Assembly (NCBI GenBank): GCA_042408595.1
Contig: JBHOQX010000074.1
Coordinates: forward strand, 1 to 49,786
Direction: 5' to 3'
Length of the DNA: 49,786 nucleotides
Source of the DNA: JBHOQX01 sp042408595
Lineage (GTDB): Bacteria; Chloroflexota; Chloroflexia; Chloroflexales; Roseiflexaceae
Shown: positions 15,970 through 24,037 of the stretch, in pieces
Numbering within the stretch: position 1 is the stretch's first letter
Layout of the letters: the number at the start of each line of letters is the position of its first letter
Translations under genes and position numbers: made by a program
Notes under the pieces: generated by a model
Told to the model about the DNA's origin: nothing
What the model saw: only the letters and a program-made list of their open reading frames with translations
The model's database searches: none

Positions 15970-17406
15970 TCAGATCAAATCCAGCCGCCCCGACTCTAGA
16001 ATCGTACCTGCCGGCACACGCCGTTGTGTCGCCGTTGTGTTGATCACCTGGACATCGCCGCGGACCACGACGCCGGCCTCGAACAGCACATCCCCCTGGA
16101 CGCTGAGCGAGGTGCATCCGACCAGCGACGGCGGGCCGCCGGGAAAGCGCGCCTCAAACGCGCTGAGTATCTTGTAATAATCCAGGTCAAGCGCGATCAT
16201 CAGCGGCCGTCCGTCGCGCGAGGGGTGCAGGCGCAGCCGGTAGTCGTCGTCCAGCACATAGGCATCCGAACGTAGCCCCAGCAGGTCGGAACAGAGCTTC
16301 ACCGGCAGAAAGCGGTCGCGCTCGACGCGCAGCGCCTCGGCGCCCGGAAAGATCCCGATCGCCGCGCCCATCGCCGTTTCCAGTTGGTAGACCGCCGGTG
16401 AGTCGGGCTGAGTCGGATCGACCGTCTTGGCATTGCAAATCATCGGCAGTTCGAGCACATTGTTCCGCTCGCGCAGCGCCTGCTTGAGATGCGGCAGCGA
16501 CACCCAGAGGTTGTTGGTGTTGAAGAAGCGATGCCGCTGGATATCCTGAAACGCCGGCATGTCGCCCGGCGGGCACTGCGCCACCTCGCGCAGGATGAGC
16601 TGGCCGTCCTGTCGCCGTGCGAGATGCCCGCCCTTGCGATCGGCGTCCGTGCGGTCGGCGACCTCCATGAGGAATGGCGCCTCCCGCCGCGCCATGTAGC
16701 CCAGAATCCGCAGATCAAGCGTCGCGCCGAGGTTGTCCACATTCGAGAGGAACAGGAAGCGGTAGCCGCGGTCGAGCAGTGCGTCCAGCATCCCGGAGGT
16801 CTCGAGCACGGTGTAGACTTCGCCGTGACCAGGGGGGTACCACTCCAGCTCCGGGTCGTCCGGCCAGTTCACCGGCGCGAGCGTGTCCCGCAGCACCTTG
16901 GGCGCGCGGCTCTGCAGCAGCGTGAGCGGCAGCTCGCCGGCCAGATCCGGGTAGCGGGCGAGCACGGCGCGGGTGTCGGCGTCCGTGCTGAAACTGTTCA
17001 GCAGCAGCAGCGGGACGTGAACGCCGTGGCGCCGCCGGAAGGTGAGCGTCTGGCTGGCGATAATATCCAGAAATGAAAGTCCATCGCGCACCGGCAACAG
17101 CGACTTGGCGCGGTCGAGCCCCATGCTCGTCCCAAGCCCGCCGTTCAGCTTGAGCACGGCGACCTGGGAGAGGTGCGCGGCGCCCGCGGCGACCTCGCCG
17201 CCGAGGTCGCAGATATCCGGCGCGCATGCGACCGGTTCGATGTCGGCCTCGGGGATGAGCCCGGTGTGCCCTTCACGGAGCTGGTTAAAGTAAAAGCGGA
17301 AGTTATCGATCGATGCCTGCGGCACGCCGGCCGCGCGCATCTTCGCTGCGAAGGGTGCGAACTGCGAGTCGTCGCCGTGTACCGCCCGGCCTGCGCCGCC
17401 TGCCAT
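15970..17406 (-). CDS. UTP--glucose-1-phosphate uridylyltransferase (eukaryote-like UDPGP family)
   Basis: Nucleotidyltransferase of the UDPGP family (478 aa), predicted to make UDP-glucose from UTP and glucose 1-phosphate for polysaccharide and glycolipid synthesis. It is not of the common bacterial GalU type. The nucleotide-binding loop is VAVLKLNGGLGTSMGLDRAKSLLPV, with FLDIIASQ, PLLLLNSF, WYPPGHGEVYTVLETSG, FLFLSNVDNLGATLD and a KRAD-equivalent region further on. The C-terminus is a beta-helix-like stretch (SLVGCTSLSVQGDVLFEAGV). The ATG at 17406 follows ACGAGG, and an extended -10 lies 38 bp upstream. UDP-N-acetylhexosamine pyrophosphorylases belong to the same superfamily and remain an alternative. 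Confidence 0.85.
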   Translation of the reverse strand: MAGGAGRAVHGDDSQFAPFAAKMRAAGVPQASIDNFRFYFNQLREGHTGLIPEADIEPVACAPDICDLGGEVAAGAAHLSQVAVLKLNGGLGTSMGLDRAKSLLPVRDGLSFLDIIASQTLTFRRRHGVHVPLLLLNSFSTDADTRAVLARYPDLAGELPLTLLQSRAPKVLRDTLAPVNWPDDPELEWYPPGHGEVYTVLETSGMLDALLDRGYRFLFLSNVDNLGATLDLRILGYMARREAPFLMEVADRTDADRKGGHLARRQDGQLILREVAQCPPGDMPAFQDIQRHRFFNTNNLWVSLPHLKQALRERNNVLELPMICNAKTVDPTQPDSPAVYQLETAMGAAIGIFPGAEALRVERDRFLPVKLCSDLLGLRSDAYVLDDDYRLRLHPSRDGRPLMIALDLDYYKILSAFEARFPGGPPSLVGCTSLSVQGDVLFEAGVVVRGDVQVINTTATQRRVPAGTILESGRLDLI

Positions 17407-17444
17407 CCGCGCCTCGTGAGCGTGCGAGAACTCCGACTGGGCGA

Positions 17445-17453
17445 ATTATAGCA
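17445..17453 (-). promoter_or_regulatory. extended -10 promoter of the uridylyltransferase gene
   Basis: The minus strand reads TGCTATAAT, a perfect extended -10, 38 bp before the ATG at 17406. There is no good -35 box. Confidence 0.65.
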
Positions 17454-17490
17454 CAGGCCATTCCTGCGGGAGGTGACAGTTTGCTTAGAG

Positions 17491-17503
17491 GCTGCCTGAA
17501 ACG
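17491..17503 (+). repeat. solo copy of the GCTGTCTGAAACG repeat
   Basis: GCTGCCTGAAACG differs by one base from the terminal arms of the inverted-repeat element at 27478-27758. The preceding AGAG is also shared with the left arm there. It lies in the 425-bp region between the divergent uridylyltransferase and MocR genes. Apart from this copy and the promoter candidates, I see nothing else in that region. Confidence 0.45.
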
Positions 17504-17603
17504 AGGCGCCTTGGAGGGTGGCAGCCCCTGATTCCTCCGTGCGCGACATAGCGGACAACCCTGCAGCTCCGTGTCCCGATTGTTCTGCGCCGACCGCCCC
17601 TAT

Positions 17604-17638
17604 TGTTCCTGGACAATCCGTCGGCTGCGCGGCATACT
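17604..17638 (+). promoter_or_regulatory. promoter and operator-like palindrome upstream of the MocR gene
   Basis: TGGACA (17610-17615), a 17-bp spacer and CATACT (17633-17638) form a plausible promoter. TTGT-tcctgg-ACAA (17604-17617) is an inverted repeat overlapping its -35, a possible autoregulatory site. The start codon is almost 200 bp downstream, so a nearer promoter cannot be excluded. Confidence 0.35.
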
Positions 17639-17831
17639 TACGGCGGGCCGGCGGCCCGAGCCAGGTGGTCGCCTCCGCCGCAGCAGAGGGTGCGGAACGC
17701 ATGGGCAGGCGTTTTTCTCCGCGTATGTACGGGAGCACAGTCCGTGCAGAGCGGATGGCCGCCCAGACAGCGCGTCGCACTCATGGCTGGCAGCGGCAGG
17801 CAGAACAAATACGAACAATCAGGAATGTCGC

Positions 17832-19301
17832 ATGCATATTATGCTTGATCGCCAGAGCCCGCAGCCGCTCTACCTGCAGCTCGCCCAGGACATCCAGCGA
17901 CGGATCGGGTCGGGCGCGCTGCCCCCCGGCGCGCGGCTGCCGACGGTGCGCGAGCTGGCGCGGCAGTTGGGCGTCACCCGCCTGACCGTCCACAGCGCAT
18001 ACAGCGAGCTGCAATCCGGCGGCTGGGTCGAGGCGACTGTCGGACGCGGCACGTTTGTCGCCTCGCGGCCCCAGGCCGATCTGACTGCCGAACTGGGGCG
18101 CGAGCTCTCGGCGCGTGGCGTGGTCGCCGATATGCTGCGCATGGCGCAGCTCCCTGGCCTGCGCTCGCTGGCGATGGCGGATGCTGCGCCGGAGCTGTAC
18201 CCGCAGCGCGAGTTCGGCCGGGCGCTGAACGATGCGCTCGCCGCCGGGCCCGCCGTGCTGAGCTACACCTCGCCGCAGGGCGACCCGGCGCTGCGCGAGG
18301 CGCTCGCCGAGCTGCTGCGCGAGCGAGGCGTGCACGCCGGCGCCGACGAGATCGTTGTCACATCCGGCGTTACGCAGGGCCTGGGGCTGATCGCCCGCAC
18401 CTTCGCCCGCCCGGGCGACGCGGTGATCGTCGAACAGCCGACCTACCTCGGCGCGCTGTCGGTCTTCGGCGCATATGGGCTACGGGCGGTCGGCGTGGGG
18501 ATGGACGAGGACGGGATGCGCGTCGATGAGCTGGAACCGCTGATCGTCGCGCACCGCCCACGCTTCATCTACACTATTCCGACGTTTCAGAACCCGACCG
18601 GTGTTTGCCTGACGCCGGCGCGGCGCGCGGCGCTGCTGGCGCTCGCCGAGCGCTACCGTGTCCCCCTCATCGAGGACGACATCTACAGCCTGCTGCGGTA
18701 TGAGGGCGCCGTCCTTCCGGCGCTCAAGGCGCAGGACCCGGGCGGGCTCGTAGTTTACGTTAGCAGCCTGTCGAAGTGTCTGCTGCCCGGCGCGCGGATC
18801 GGGTACTGCGTCGGCGCGCCGTCGGTGATCGCCCGCCTGGTCGAGGCCAAGCAGACCGACGACCTCTGTTCGCCGCCGCTGCTGCAGCGCGCGATCGCGA
18901 TCTTCCTCCAGCGTGGCGCGCTGACGAGCCACCTGCGCCGGGCGTTGCCGCACTATCGCGAGCGGCGCGATGCGCTGCTGGATGCGCTGGCGCGCTGGCT
19001 GCCGGCCGGCCTGCGCTGGACGGAGCCGGCCGGCGGGTTTTCGAGCTGGGTGACGCTGCCGCCGGGCGTCTCGAGCGCCGATCTCTACCTGGCGGCGGTC
19101 GAGCGCGGCGTGGCGTTCGCCCCTGGCGACGTCTTCTTCGCCGGGCCGCCGCCGCGGCCGTACATGCGCCTGTCGTTCAGCACCCAACCACCTCACGTGA
19201 TCGCCGGCGTGGTGCAGATCCTTGGCGACCTGATCGGCGCCCAACTGACCCGCCGCACCTTCGCCGCACCTGCCCTCGCGGACTGCCTGCCGCTGGTGTA
19301 G
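17832..19301 (+). CDS. MocR-type regulator / aminotransferase fusion (GntR HTH + class I aminotransferase)
   Basis: Fusion protein (489 aa) with an N-terminal GntR-type winged helix (QPLYLQLAQDIQRRIGSGAL, PGARLPTVRELARQLGVTRL) and a fold-type-I aminotransferase domain from about residue 115. PLP-binding features are visible: FIYTIPTFQNPTG (the conserved NPTG), and VVYVSSLSKCLLPGARIGY with the Schiff-base lysine in SLSK. Such proteins are either transcription factors using PLP as a sensor (PdxR, GabR) or true 2-aminoadipate-type aminotransferases. The neighbours do not decide between these. The ATG at 17832 is preceded by CAGGAA, and a second in-frame ATG follows three codons later. The Lrp-type regulator gene follows on the same strand. 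Confidence 0.88.
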   Translation: MHIMLDRQSPQPLYLQLAQDIQRRIGSGALPPGARLPTVRELARQLGVTRLTVHSAYSELQSGGWVEATVGRGTFVASRPQADLTAELGRELSARGVVADMLRMAQLPGLRSLAMADAAPELYPQREFGRALNDALAAGPAVLSYTSPQGDPALREALAELLRERGVHAGADEIVVTSGVTQGLGLIARTFARPGDAVIVEQPTYLGALSVFGAYGLRAVGVGMDEDGMRVDELEPLIVAHRPRFIYTIPTFQNPTGVCLTPARRAALLALAERYRVPLIEDDIYSLLRYEGAVLPALKAQDPGGLVVYVSSLSKCLLPGARIGYCVGAPSVIARLVEAKQTDDLCSPPLLQRAIAIFLQRGALTSHLRRALPHYRERRDALLDALARWLPAGLRWTEPAGGFSSWVTLPPGVSSADLYLAAVERGVAFAPGDVFFAGPPPRPYMRLSFSTQPPHVIAGVVQILGDLIGAQLTRRTFAAPALADCLPLV

Positions 19302-19469
19302 AGAGGTGCGGACGCTCACGACCAACCTGCCTCCGGTAGAGACGGGAGGCGAGGTGCTGAACATCCGCCCGTCCCTGAACCCGGGCCGAAGGGGCGGGGC
19401 GAACAACCGTCGCGAAACCGGAACAGGGACCGCGCCGGCCATGCCGTGCAAACAAATTACAACTTTCGA

Positions 19470-19502
19470 CATATTGATCTCATAATAGTAGAGTGATACT
19501 CT
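19470..19502 (+). promoter_or_regulatory. AT-rich promoter and palindromic operator of the lrp-type gene
   Basis: This short AT-rich stretch contrasts with its surroundings. TTGATC-17 bp-TACTCT and other -10-like hexamers are present, so the exact promoter is unclear. AGAGT-GAT-ACTCT (19490-19502) is a perfect palindrome about 40 bp before the start codon and a good candidate site for autoregulation by the Lrp-type protein. The rest of the 239-bp gap after the MocR gene shows nothing clear. Confidence 0.45.
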
Positions 19503-19540
19503 GTCAGTGGCTTATAAACATAGAAACGCGGGGTGTGGTG

Positions 19541-20059
19541 ATGGCCGAACTCGACGCAATTGATATGGAGATCCTGCGCCTGCTGCAGGCGGACGGCCGC
19601 ATGTCCAATACGGAGTTGGCCCAGCGCGTGAGCCTGGCGCCCCCTACCGTGCTGCGGCGCGTGAAGCTGCTGGAGGAGCACGGGTATATCAAGGGCTACA
19701 CCGCGCTGCTCGACCCGCTCGCGTTTGGGCTGACGGTCACGGCGTTCGTGTTTGTCGAGACCACGGCCGGTTGCGACCTGGATGCGGCCATCCACGATTT
19801 TCGCGAGCTGCCGGAGGTGCAGGAGATTCACCGGCTGATCGGCGAATGGTGCATGCTGCTCAAGGTGCGCACCCAGAACCCGCAGACGCTGGAGGATCTG
19901 GTCTACCGCCAGCTCCGGCACCACCCGAGCGTCCGCCGCACCCAGACGGTGCTCGCCACATCGGCGGCTTATGAGACGACCCGGCTGTCGCTCCCCGCAC
20001 CGGCGGAGGAGGCTGCCGGTGAACGGGCGGCGCGTCCGGCGCGCGCTAGGAAGGAGTAG
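19541..20059 (+). CDS. Lrp/AsnC-family transcriptional regulator
   Basis: Regulator of 172 aa. The N-terminal AsnC-type helix-turn-helix (LDAIDMEILRLLQADGRMSN, TELAQRVSLAPPTVLRRVKLLEEHGYI) is followed by the ligand-sensing RAM domain (LTVTAFVFVETTAGCDLDAAI, QEIHRLIGEWCMLLKV). It probably senses an amino acid and forms octamers or similar assemblies, as the family does. A tail of about 20 Ala/Pro/Arg-rich residues is unusual. The ATG at 19541 is chosen because homology begins at MAELDAID. The ribosome-binding site is weak (GGGGTG). The neighbouring amino-acid genes (homoserine dehydrogenase, EamA exporter, dehydratase) are plausible targets. The gene ends four bases before the next start, which suggests translational coupling. 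Confidence 0.93.
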   Translation: MAELDAIDMEILRLLQADGRMSNTELAQRVSLAPPTVLRRVKLLEEHGYIKGYTALLDPLAFGLTVTAFVFVETTAGCDLDAAIHDFRELPEVQEIHRLIGEWCMLLKVRTQNPQTLEDLVYRQLRHHPSVRRTQTVLATSAAYETTRLSLPAPAEEAAGERAARPARARKE

Positions 20060-20063
20060 CTCC

Positions 20064-20306
20064 ATGGCTCCGCTCACACCCACGTACCGCACGTCGGCAT
20101 TCGCCCTACCGCTGGCGCGACTCGGTGGCCCACGCCGGCCACGGTTGCCGCGCTTCGAGCGCCCCCAGCACCAGACCCCGCTCGGCGGCGGCTCGCACGC
20201 CCCACTGGATATCCACCCGCACTGGGATTGGCGCAACCCGCTGAACATCATCCCGGCGGCGGTGCTCGGCACATTCGTGCTTGGCGTGGTCGCCATGCTC
20301 GTCTGA
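20064..20306 (+). CDS. small tail-anchored membrane protein of unknown function
   Basis: 80-aa protein not recognised as a member of any family. The first 55 residues are Pro/Arg/His-rich and hydrophilic (RLGGPRRPRLPRFERPQHQT), followed by one hydrophobic C-terminal helix (NIIPAAVLGTFVLGVVAMLV) that reaches the last residue, so a C-in tail anchor is likely. A strong AAGGAG overlaps the end of the lrp-type gene, and the ATG lies four bases after that stop. This spacing argues for a real, co-translated gene. Confidence 0.6.
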   Translation: MAPLTPTYRTSAFALPLARLGGPRRPRLPRFERPQHQTPLGGGSHAPLDIHPHWDWRNPLNIIPAAVLGTFVLGVVAMLV

Positions 20307-20337
20307 GCAGTGCGATGGATATGCTGCGGGCGAAACC

Positions 20338-20389
20338 GTGCCGCCTCAGCGGCCCTGCCGCCAAGACGGCAGGGCCGCTGAGGCGGCAC
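20338..20389. repeat. 23-bp perfect palindrome
   Basis: GTGCCGCCTCAGCGGCCCTG and the next three bases (20338-20360) are the exact reverse complement of 20367-20389, with a six-base loop. It lies 30 bp after the small membrane-protein gene and has no U-run. It could end the lrp transcript or be a REP-like repeat. Confidence 0.65.
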
Positions 20390-20463
20390 CAGCAAGCTGT
20401 CGAAATGGCAGAAGCTACGCTGCTCTTCTGATATCGAAGCAGGTTGTACAAGAGGTATATTGC

Positions 20464-21432
20464 GTGCAGAAAGGTGATCGTGCCGGCTATGCGCTGGCCT
20501 TCCTCGCCCCATTTGTCTGGTCGCTCACCAGTCCCGGCCTGAGCTACCTGCTGACTCACTACCACGTCCCGGCGCTGACGCTCGCGTTCTGGCGCGATGC
20601 CGTGATCGCCGCTGCTTGCCTGGCGGCGATCGGCCTGCTGCGGCCACCGCTGCTCCGGGCAACCTGGCGCGAACTGGCGTCCTTCGCGGTCATCGGCGCC
20701 GTTTCGATCGGCATCTACCACGGCCTCTGGATCTGGTCGGTGGCGTTGAACGGCGCAGCCGTCGCGGTGGTGATGATCTTCCTCTACCCGACATTCGTGT
20801 CGATCGGCTCGCGGGTGCTCTTCCGCGAGCCGCTGCGCTGGCAGCACGTGGTGGCGTTGGCGCTCTCGCTCACCGGCTGCGCGCTGATCGTTCGCTTGTA
20901 CGCCCCGGCCGTCTTCCGGGCGAACTGGCTCGGTGCGCTGGTCGGGCTGCTCACCGCGCTCACGCATAGCGTCTACGTGCTGTTCAGCCAGCGTTCGGTG
21001 CAAAGCCGCAGCCCGTGGACATCGCTGACCTATACCTTCCTGTTCGGCTCGCTGGTGCTGCTGGCCCTCACGCTGCTGCGCACACCTGGACAGCTCTTCG
21101 CTGTCGGCGAGACGGCCGCGCCCTGGTTGGCCATCCTGTTCATCTCGCTCGGGCCGACGCTCGGCGGCTATGCGATCTTTACCCTGGCGTTGCGCTCGGT
21201 GCCGAGCAAGCTCGCCAGCCTGATCGCTGTGCTGGAAGTGCCGCTGGCGACGCTGATCGCCGTTCTGTTCCTCGGCGAGCGGCTCGAATGGCCGCAGGCG
21301 CTCGGCATCGCGCTTATTCTGATCGCGATCATCCTGCCGCAGTTGCTGAGGTCCGAGCTGCGACGGTCAGACAGCCAGGCGGCCAGGCAATCAGCCGGCC
21401 AGGCCGATGAAGCGCCGGTGTTGCCGGCCTGA
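20464..21432 (+). CDS. EamA/DMT-family transporter
   Basis: Inner-membrane protein (about 322 aa) with ten predicted helices in two EamA repeats (first from GYALAFLAPFVWSLTSPGLS, second from NWLGALVGLLTALTHSVYVL). The family exports amino acids and other metabolites (RhaT/YdcZ-like drug/metabolite transporters). Late motifs such as LASLIAVLEVPLATLIAVLF and GERLEWPQALGIALILIAII are typical. The start is taken as the GTG at 20464, with AAGAGG about eight bases upstream, because the frame before it reads through the palindrome. Its substrate is unknown. An amino acid is suggested by the neighbouring homoserine dehydrogenase and Lrp-type regulator. Confidence 0.85.
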   Translation: MQKGDRAGYALAFLAPFVWSLTSPGLSYLLTHYHVPALTLAFWRDAVIAAACLAAIGLLRPPLLRATWRELASFAVIGAVSIGIYHGLWIWSVALNGAAVAVVMIFLYPTFVSIGSRVLFREPLRWQHVVALALSLTGCALIVRLYAPAVFRANWLGALVGLLTALTHSVYVLFSQRSVQSRSPWTSLTYTFLFGSLVLLALTLLRTPGQLFAVGETAAPWLAILFISLGPTLGGYAIFTLALRSVPSKLASLIAVLEVPLATLIAVLFLGERLEWPQALGIALILIAIILPQLLRSELRRSDSQAARQSAGQADEAPVLPA

Positions 21433-21553
21433 GACGCGGAGCAGCAGACAGGAACCACGAGCCAGGCGGCGGAAGCCGGGCGGGCAGGGGGTAGACCGTC
21501 TGCCTGCCGTTATCATGTCACTGTGTCATCATGCCACGCAAGCGGAGCGCGCG

Positions 21554-22621
21554 ATGCCTCTCGTCACCTGCCGTCTACTCCTCGCCGGTCTGGGCAACGT
21601 CGGCCGGAGCTTTCTCGGCATTCTACAATCCCAGGAGACGCTGCTGCGCGAGCGCTACGGCATCGCGTTTCGCGTCGTGGGGGCGGTGGACTCCGGCGGC
21701 GCGGCGCTCGGCCCTGATGGCCTTGACATCGCCGCAGTGCTCGCGGCCAAGCAGCGCCGTGCCAGCATCGCCACGCTGCCCGGCGGGCGGCCTGGCGCGT
21801 CCGCCGTGGAGCTGGCGCGCACGGCTGAGGCGGACGTTCTGTTGGAAGCCACGCCCGTCAACCTGACCGACGGCCAGCCCGGACTGGACACGGCGCGCGC
21901 CGCGCTGCGCCGCGGGATGCATGTCGTCCTGGCGAACAAGGGGCCGCTGGCGCTGGCATATCAGGAACTGGCCGCACTGAGCGACATGGGGCCGGCATCC
22001 GAGGAGCGCGGCGACCCGCGCGACTGGCCGGCGCTGCGCTTCTCCGCCTGTGTTGGTGGCGCCCTGCCGACCGTCAACATCGGCCGGCGCGACCTGGCGG
22101 GGGCGCGCATCATCCGCGTCGAGGCGGTGCTGAACGGCACGACGCAGGGTATCCTGCGGATGATGGAGGCCGGCGTGAGCTACGCCGACGCGCTGGCCGA
22201 GATGCAGCGCCGCGGCCTGGCCGAGACCGACCCGGCGCTAGATGTCGAGGGTTGGGATGCCGCCAACAAGCTGGTGATCCTGGCCAACGCGGTGCTTGGC
22301 CGCCCGACCGCCCTGCCCGATGTGCAGGTCGAGGGCATCACCGGGCTGACAGTGGACGATCTGCGGGCCGCCGTGGCGCGCGGCGAACGGATCGTCCTGC
22401 TGGGCCTCGCCGAGCACGCCGGCGACGACTACCGCCTGAGCGTCCGCCCGGCGGTGCTCCCCGCTAGGCATCCCCTCGCGCGCATGGGCGGCGATGAGAT
22501 GGGGATCGTCTACTACACCGACATCGCCGGCGTGCAGCACGCGACCACTCGCGAAACCGACCCGATACCGACCGCCGCCGCCATGCTGCGCGATCTGATC
22601 GAGATTGTCGGCCGCCTGTAG
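21554..22621 (+). CDS. hom: homoserine dehydrogenase
   Basis: NAD(P)-dependent reductase (355 aa) converting aspartate semialdehyde to homoserine, for threonine and methionine synthesis. The Rossmann start is LLLAGLGNVGRSFLGIL, and the catalytic domain has VVLANKGPLALAYQEL, SACVGGALPTVNIGRRDL, EAVLNGTTQGILRMM and GLAETDPALDVEGWDAANKL, which carry the conserved Glu, Asp and Lys. There is no C-terminal ACT domain, so the feedback control by threonine seen in longer forms is probably absent. The ATG at 21554 is preceded by CGGAG. The MFS and dehydratase genes follow on the same strand. Confidence 0.9.
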   Translation: MPLVTCRLLLAGLGNVGRSFLGILQSQETLLRERYGIAFRVVGAVDSGGAALGPDGLDIAAVLAAKQRRASIATLPGGRPGASAVELARTAEADVLLEATPVNLTDGQPGLDTARAALRRGMHVVLANKGPLALAYQELAALSDMGPASEERGDPRDWPALRFSACVGGALPTVNIGRRDLAGARIIRVEAVLNGTTQGILRMMEAGVSYADALAEMQRRGLAETDPALDVEGWDAANKLVILANAVLGRPTALPDVQVEGITGLTVDDLRAAVARGERIVLLGLAEHAGDDYRLSVRPAVLPARHPLARMGGDEMGIVYYTDIAGVQHATTRETDPIPTAAAMLRDLIEIVGRL

Positions 22622-22700
22622 GAGCGAACTGGCGCGCCGGGGCGAATCGACGGTGCCGGCACGGGGCGCATAGGTTGATGCGCCCCCAGAGGGATGGACG

Positions 22701-23957
22701 ATGTCCATCAAACGATCCTTCCACTACGGCTGGGTGGTTGTCGGTGTCACCGCGCTGACGCTGCTGGTATCGGCGGGGGTGCGCTCGGCGCCGGGGGTGT
22801 TCCTTGTGCCGATGCTGCCGGACTTCGGCTTCGATCGGGGCGCGCTGTCGTTCGCCGCCTCGCTCGGCATCTTGCTCTTCGGCCTGGGCGCGCCGCTGGG
22901 CGGCTGGCTGATGGATCGCTTCGGGCCGAAGCGCCTGATGCTCGCCGGGATGCTGCTCGTCGCCGGGAGCATGCTGGTAAGCTGGCGGATGGCGAGCGCC
23001 TGGGAGCTGCACCTGTTCTGGGGCGCGCTCAGCGGCATCGGTACCGGCCTCGCCTCGGCCGTGCTCGGCGCGGCGGTCGCGACGCGCTGGTTCGTCGCGC
23101 GGCGGGGGCTGGTAACCGGCATCTTCGGCGCGAGCACCTCCGCCGGCCAGCTCGTGTTCATCCTGGTGCTCGCCGTCCTGGTGAACAGCCTCGGCTGGCG
23201 CACGAGTGTCTTGCTCATCGGCATCATCGCGGCCGCCAGCATCCCACTGATCGCGCTGCTGATGCGCGACAGCCCGGCCGACATGGGGCTGCGGCCGTAC
23301 GGCGCGCCCGCTGCCCCTGCCGCGCCCCACCCGCCTTCGTCCGTGCCGGGCGTGCCGTTTGGCCGGGCACTGCGCTCGCCGACCTTCTGGCTGCTGGCCG
23401 GCACGTTCTTCATCTGTGGCGCAACGTCCAATGGGCTGATCGGCGTCCATTTCATCCCCTACGCGGTGGATTGCGGGCTCGGCCAGACGGTCGCCGCCGG
23501 CTACCTGTCGCTGATGGGCGTCTTCAATTTCGCCGGCACGATCGGCTCCGGCTGGCTGACCGACCGCTACGATCCGCGCAAGCTGCTGTGCGCTTACTAC
23601 GGGTTCCGGGGGCTGTCGCTGCTTTTGCTGCCATTCATCACCAATCAGTACGGGTTGATCTTCTTCGCTATCCTGTTTGGGCTGGATTACATCGCGACCG
23701 TCCCGCCGACGATCGCGCTCACCGCGAACACCTTCGGCCGGCGGCACATCGGCACGATCTACGGCTGGATCTTCGCGGCGCACCAGTTCGGCGCGGCGCT
23801 GGCGGCCTGGGCCGGCGGGTCGGCCCGCGATGCGCTCGGCAGCTACGTGCTGGCGTTCATGGTCGCCGGCGGGCTGGGGCTGGCCGCCGGGCTGCTGGCG
23901 CTGCGGATCGGGCGCAGGCCGCTCCCGCTTCCCGTGGCGGATGCGGCGCCTGTGTAG
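22701..23957 (+). CDS. MFS transporter (oxalate/formate antiporter-like)
   Basis: Major facilitator superfamily protein (418 aa) with twelve predicted helices. It starts FHYGWVVVGVTALTLLVSAG, and the loop 2-3 motif is GGWLMDRFGPKRLMLAGML. A similar motif follows helix 8 (GSGWLTDRYDPRKLL). The Pro/Ala-rich central loop connects the halves. The HYGW start and overall layout resemble the OFA/monocarboxylate group, but the substrate cannot be assigned. The ATG at 22701 has AGAGGG upstream. The C-terminus is close to the start of the dehydratase gene, 80 bp away. Confidence 0.85.
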   Translation: MSIKRSFHYGWVVVGVTALTLLVSAGVRSAPGVFLVPMLPDFGFDRGALSFAASLGILLFGLGAPLGGWLMDRFGPKRLMLAGMLLVAGSMLVSWRMASAWELHLFWGALSGIGTGLASAVLGAAVATRWFVARRGLVTGIFGASTSAGQLVFILVLAVLVNSLGWRTSVLLIGIIAAASIPLIALLMRDSPADMGLRPYGAPAAPAAPHPPSSVPGVPFGRALRSPTFWLLAGTFFICGATSNGLIGVHFIPYAVDCGLGQTVAAGYLSLMGVFNFAGTIGSGWLTDRYDPRKLLCAYYGFRGLSLLLLPFITNQYGLIFFAILFGLDYIATVPPTIALTANTFGRRHIGTIYGWIFAAHQFGAALAAWAGGSARDALGSYVLAFMVAGGLGLAAGLLALRIGRRPLPLPVADAAPV

Positions 23958-24037
23958 CGGTGGGCCGATACGAGAGCGCCTGATTCATCGTCCGTCCTTC
24001 GGCCGATCCGGCAAGCTGCACCGCCGCTGGAGCGCCC

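Noticed and set aside
22464..23783. 439-codon frame antisense to the MFS gene
   Set aside because: Highly charged, compositionally biased translation opposite a clear twelve-helix transporter.
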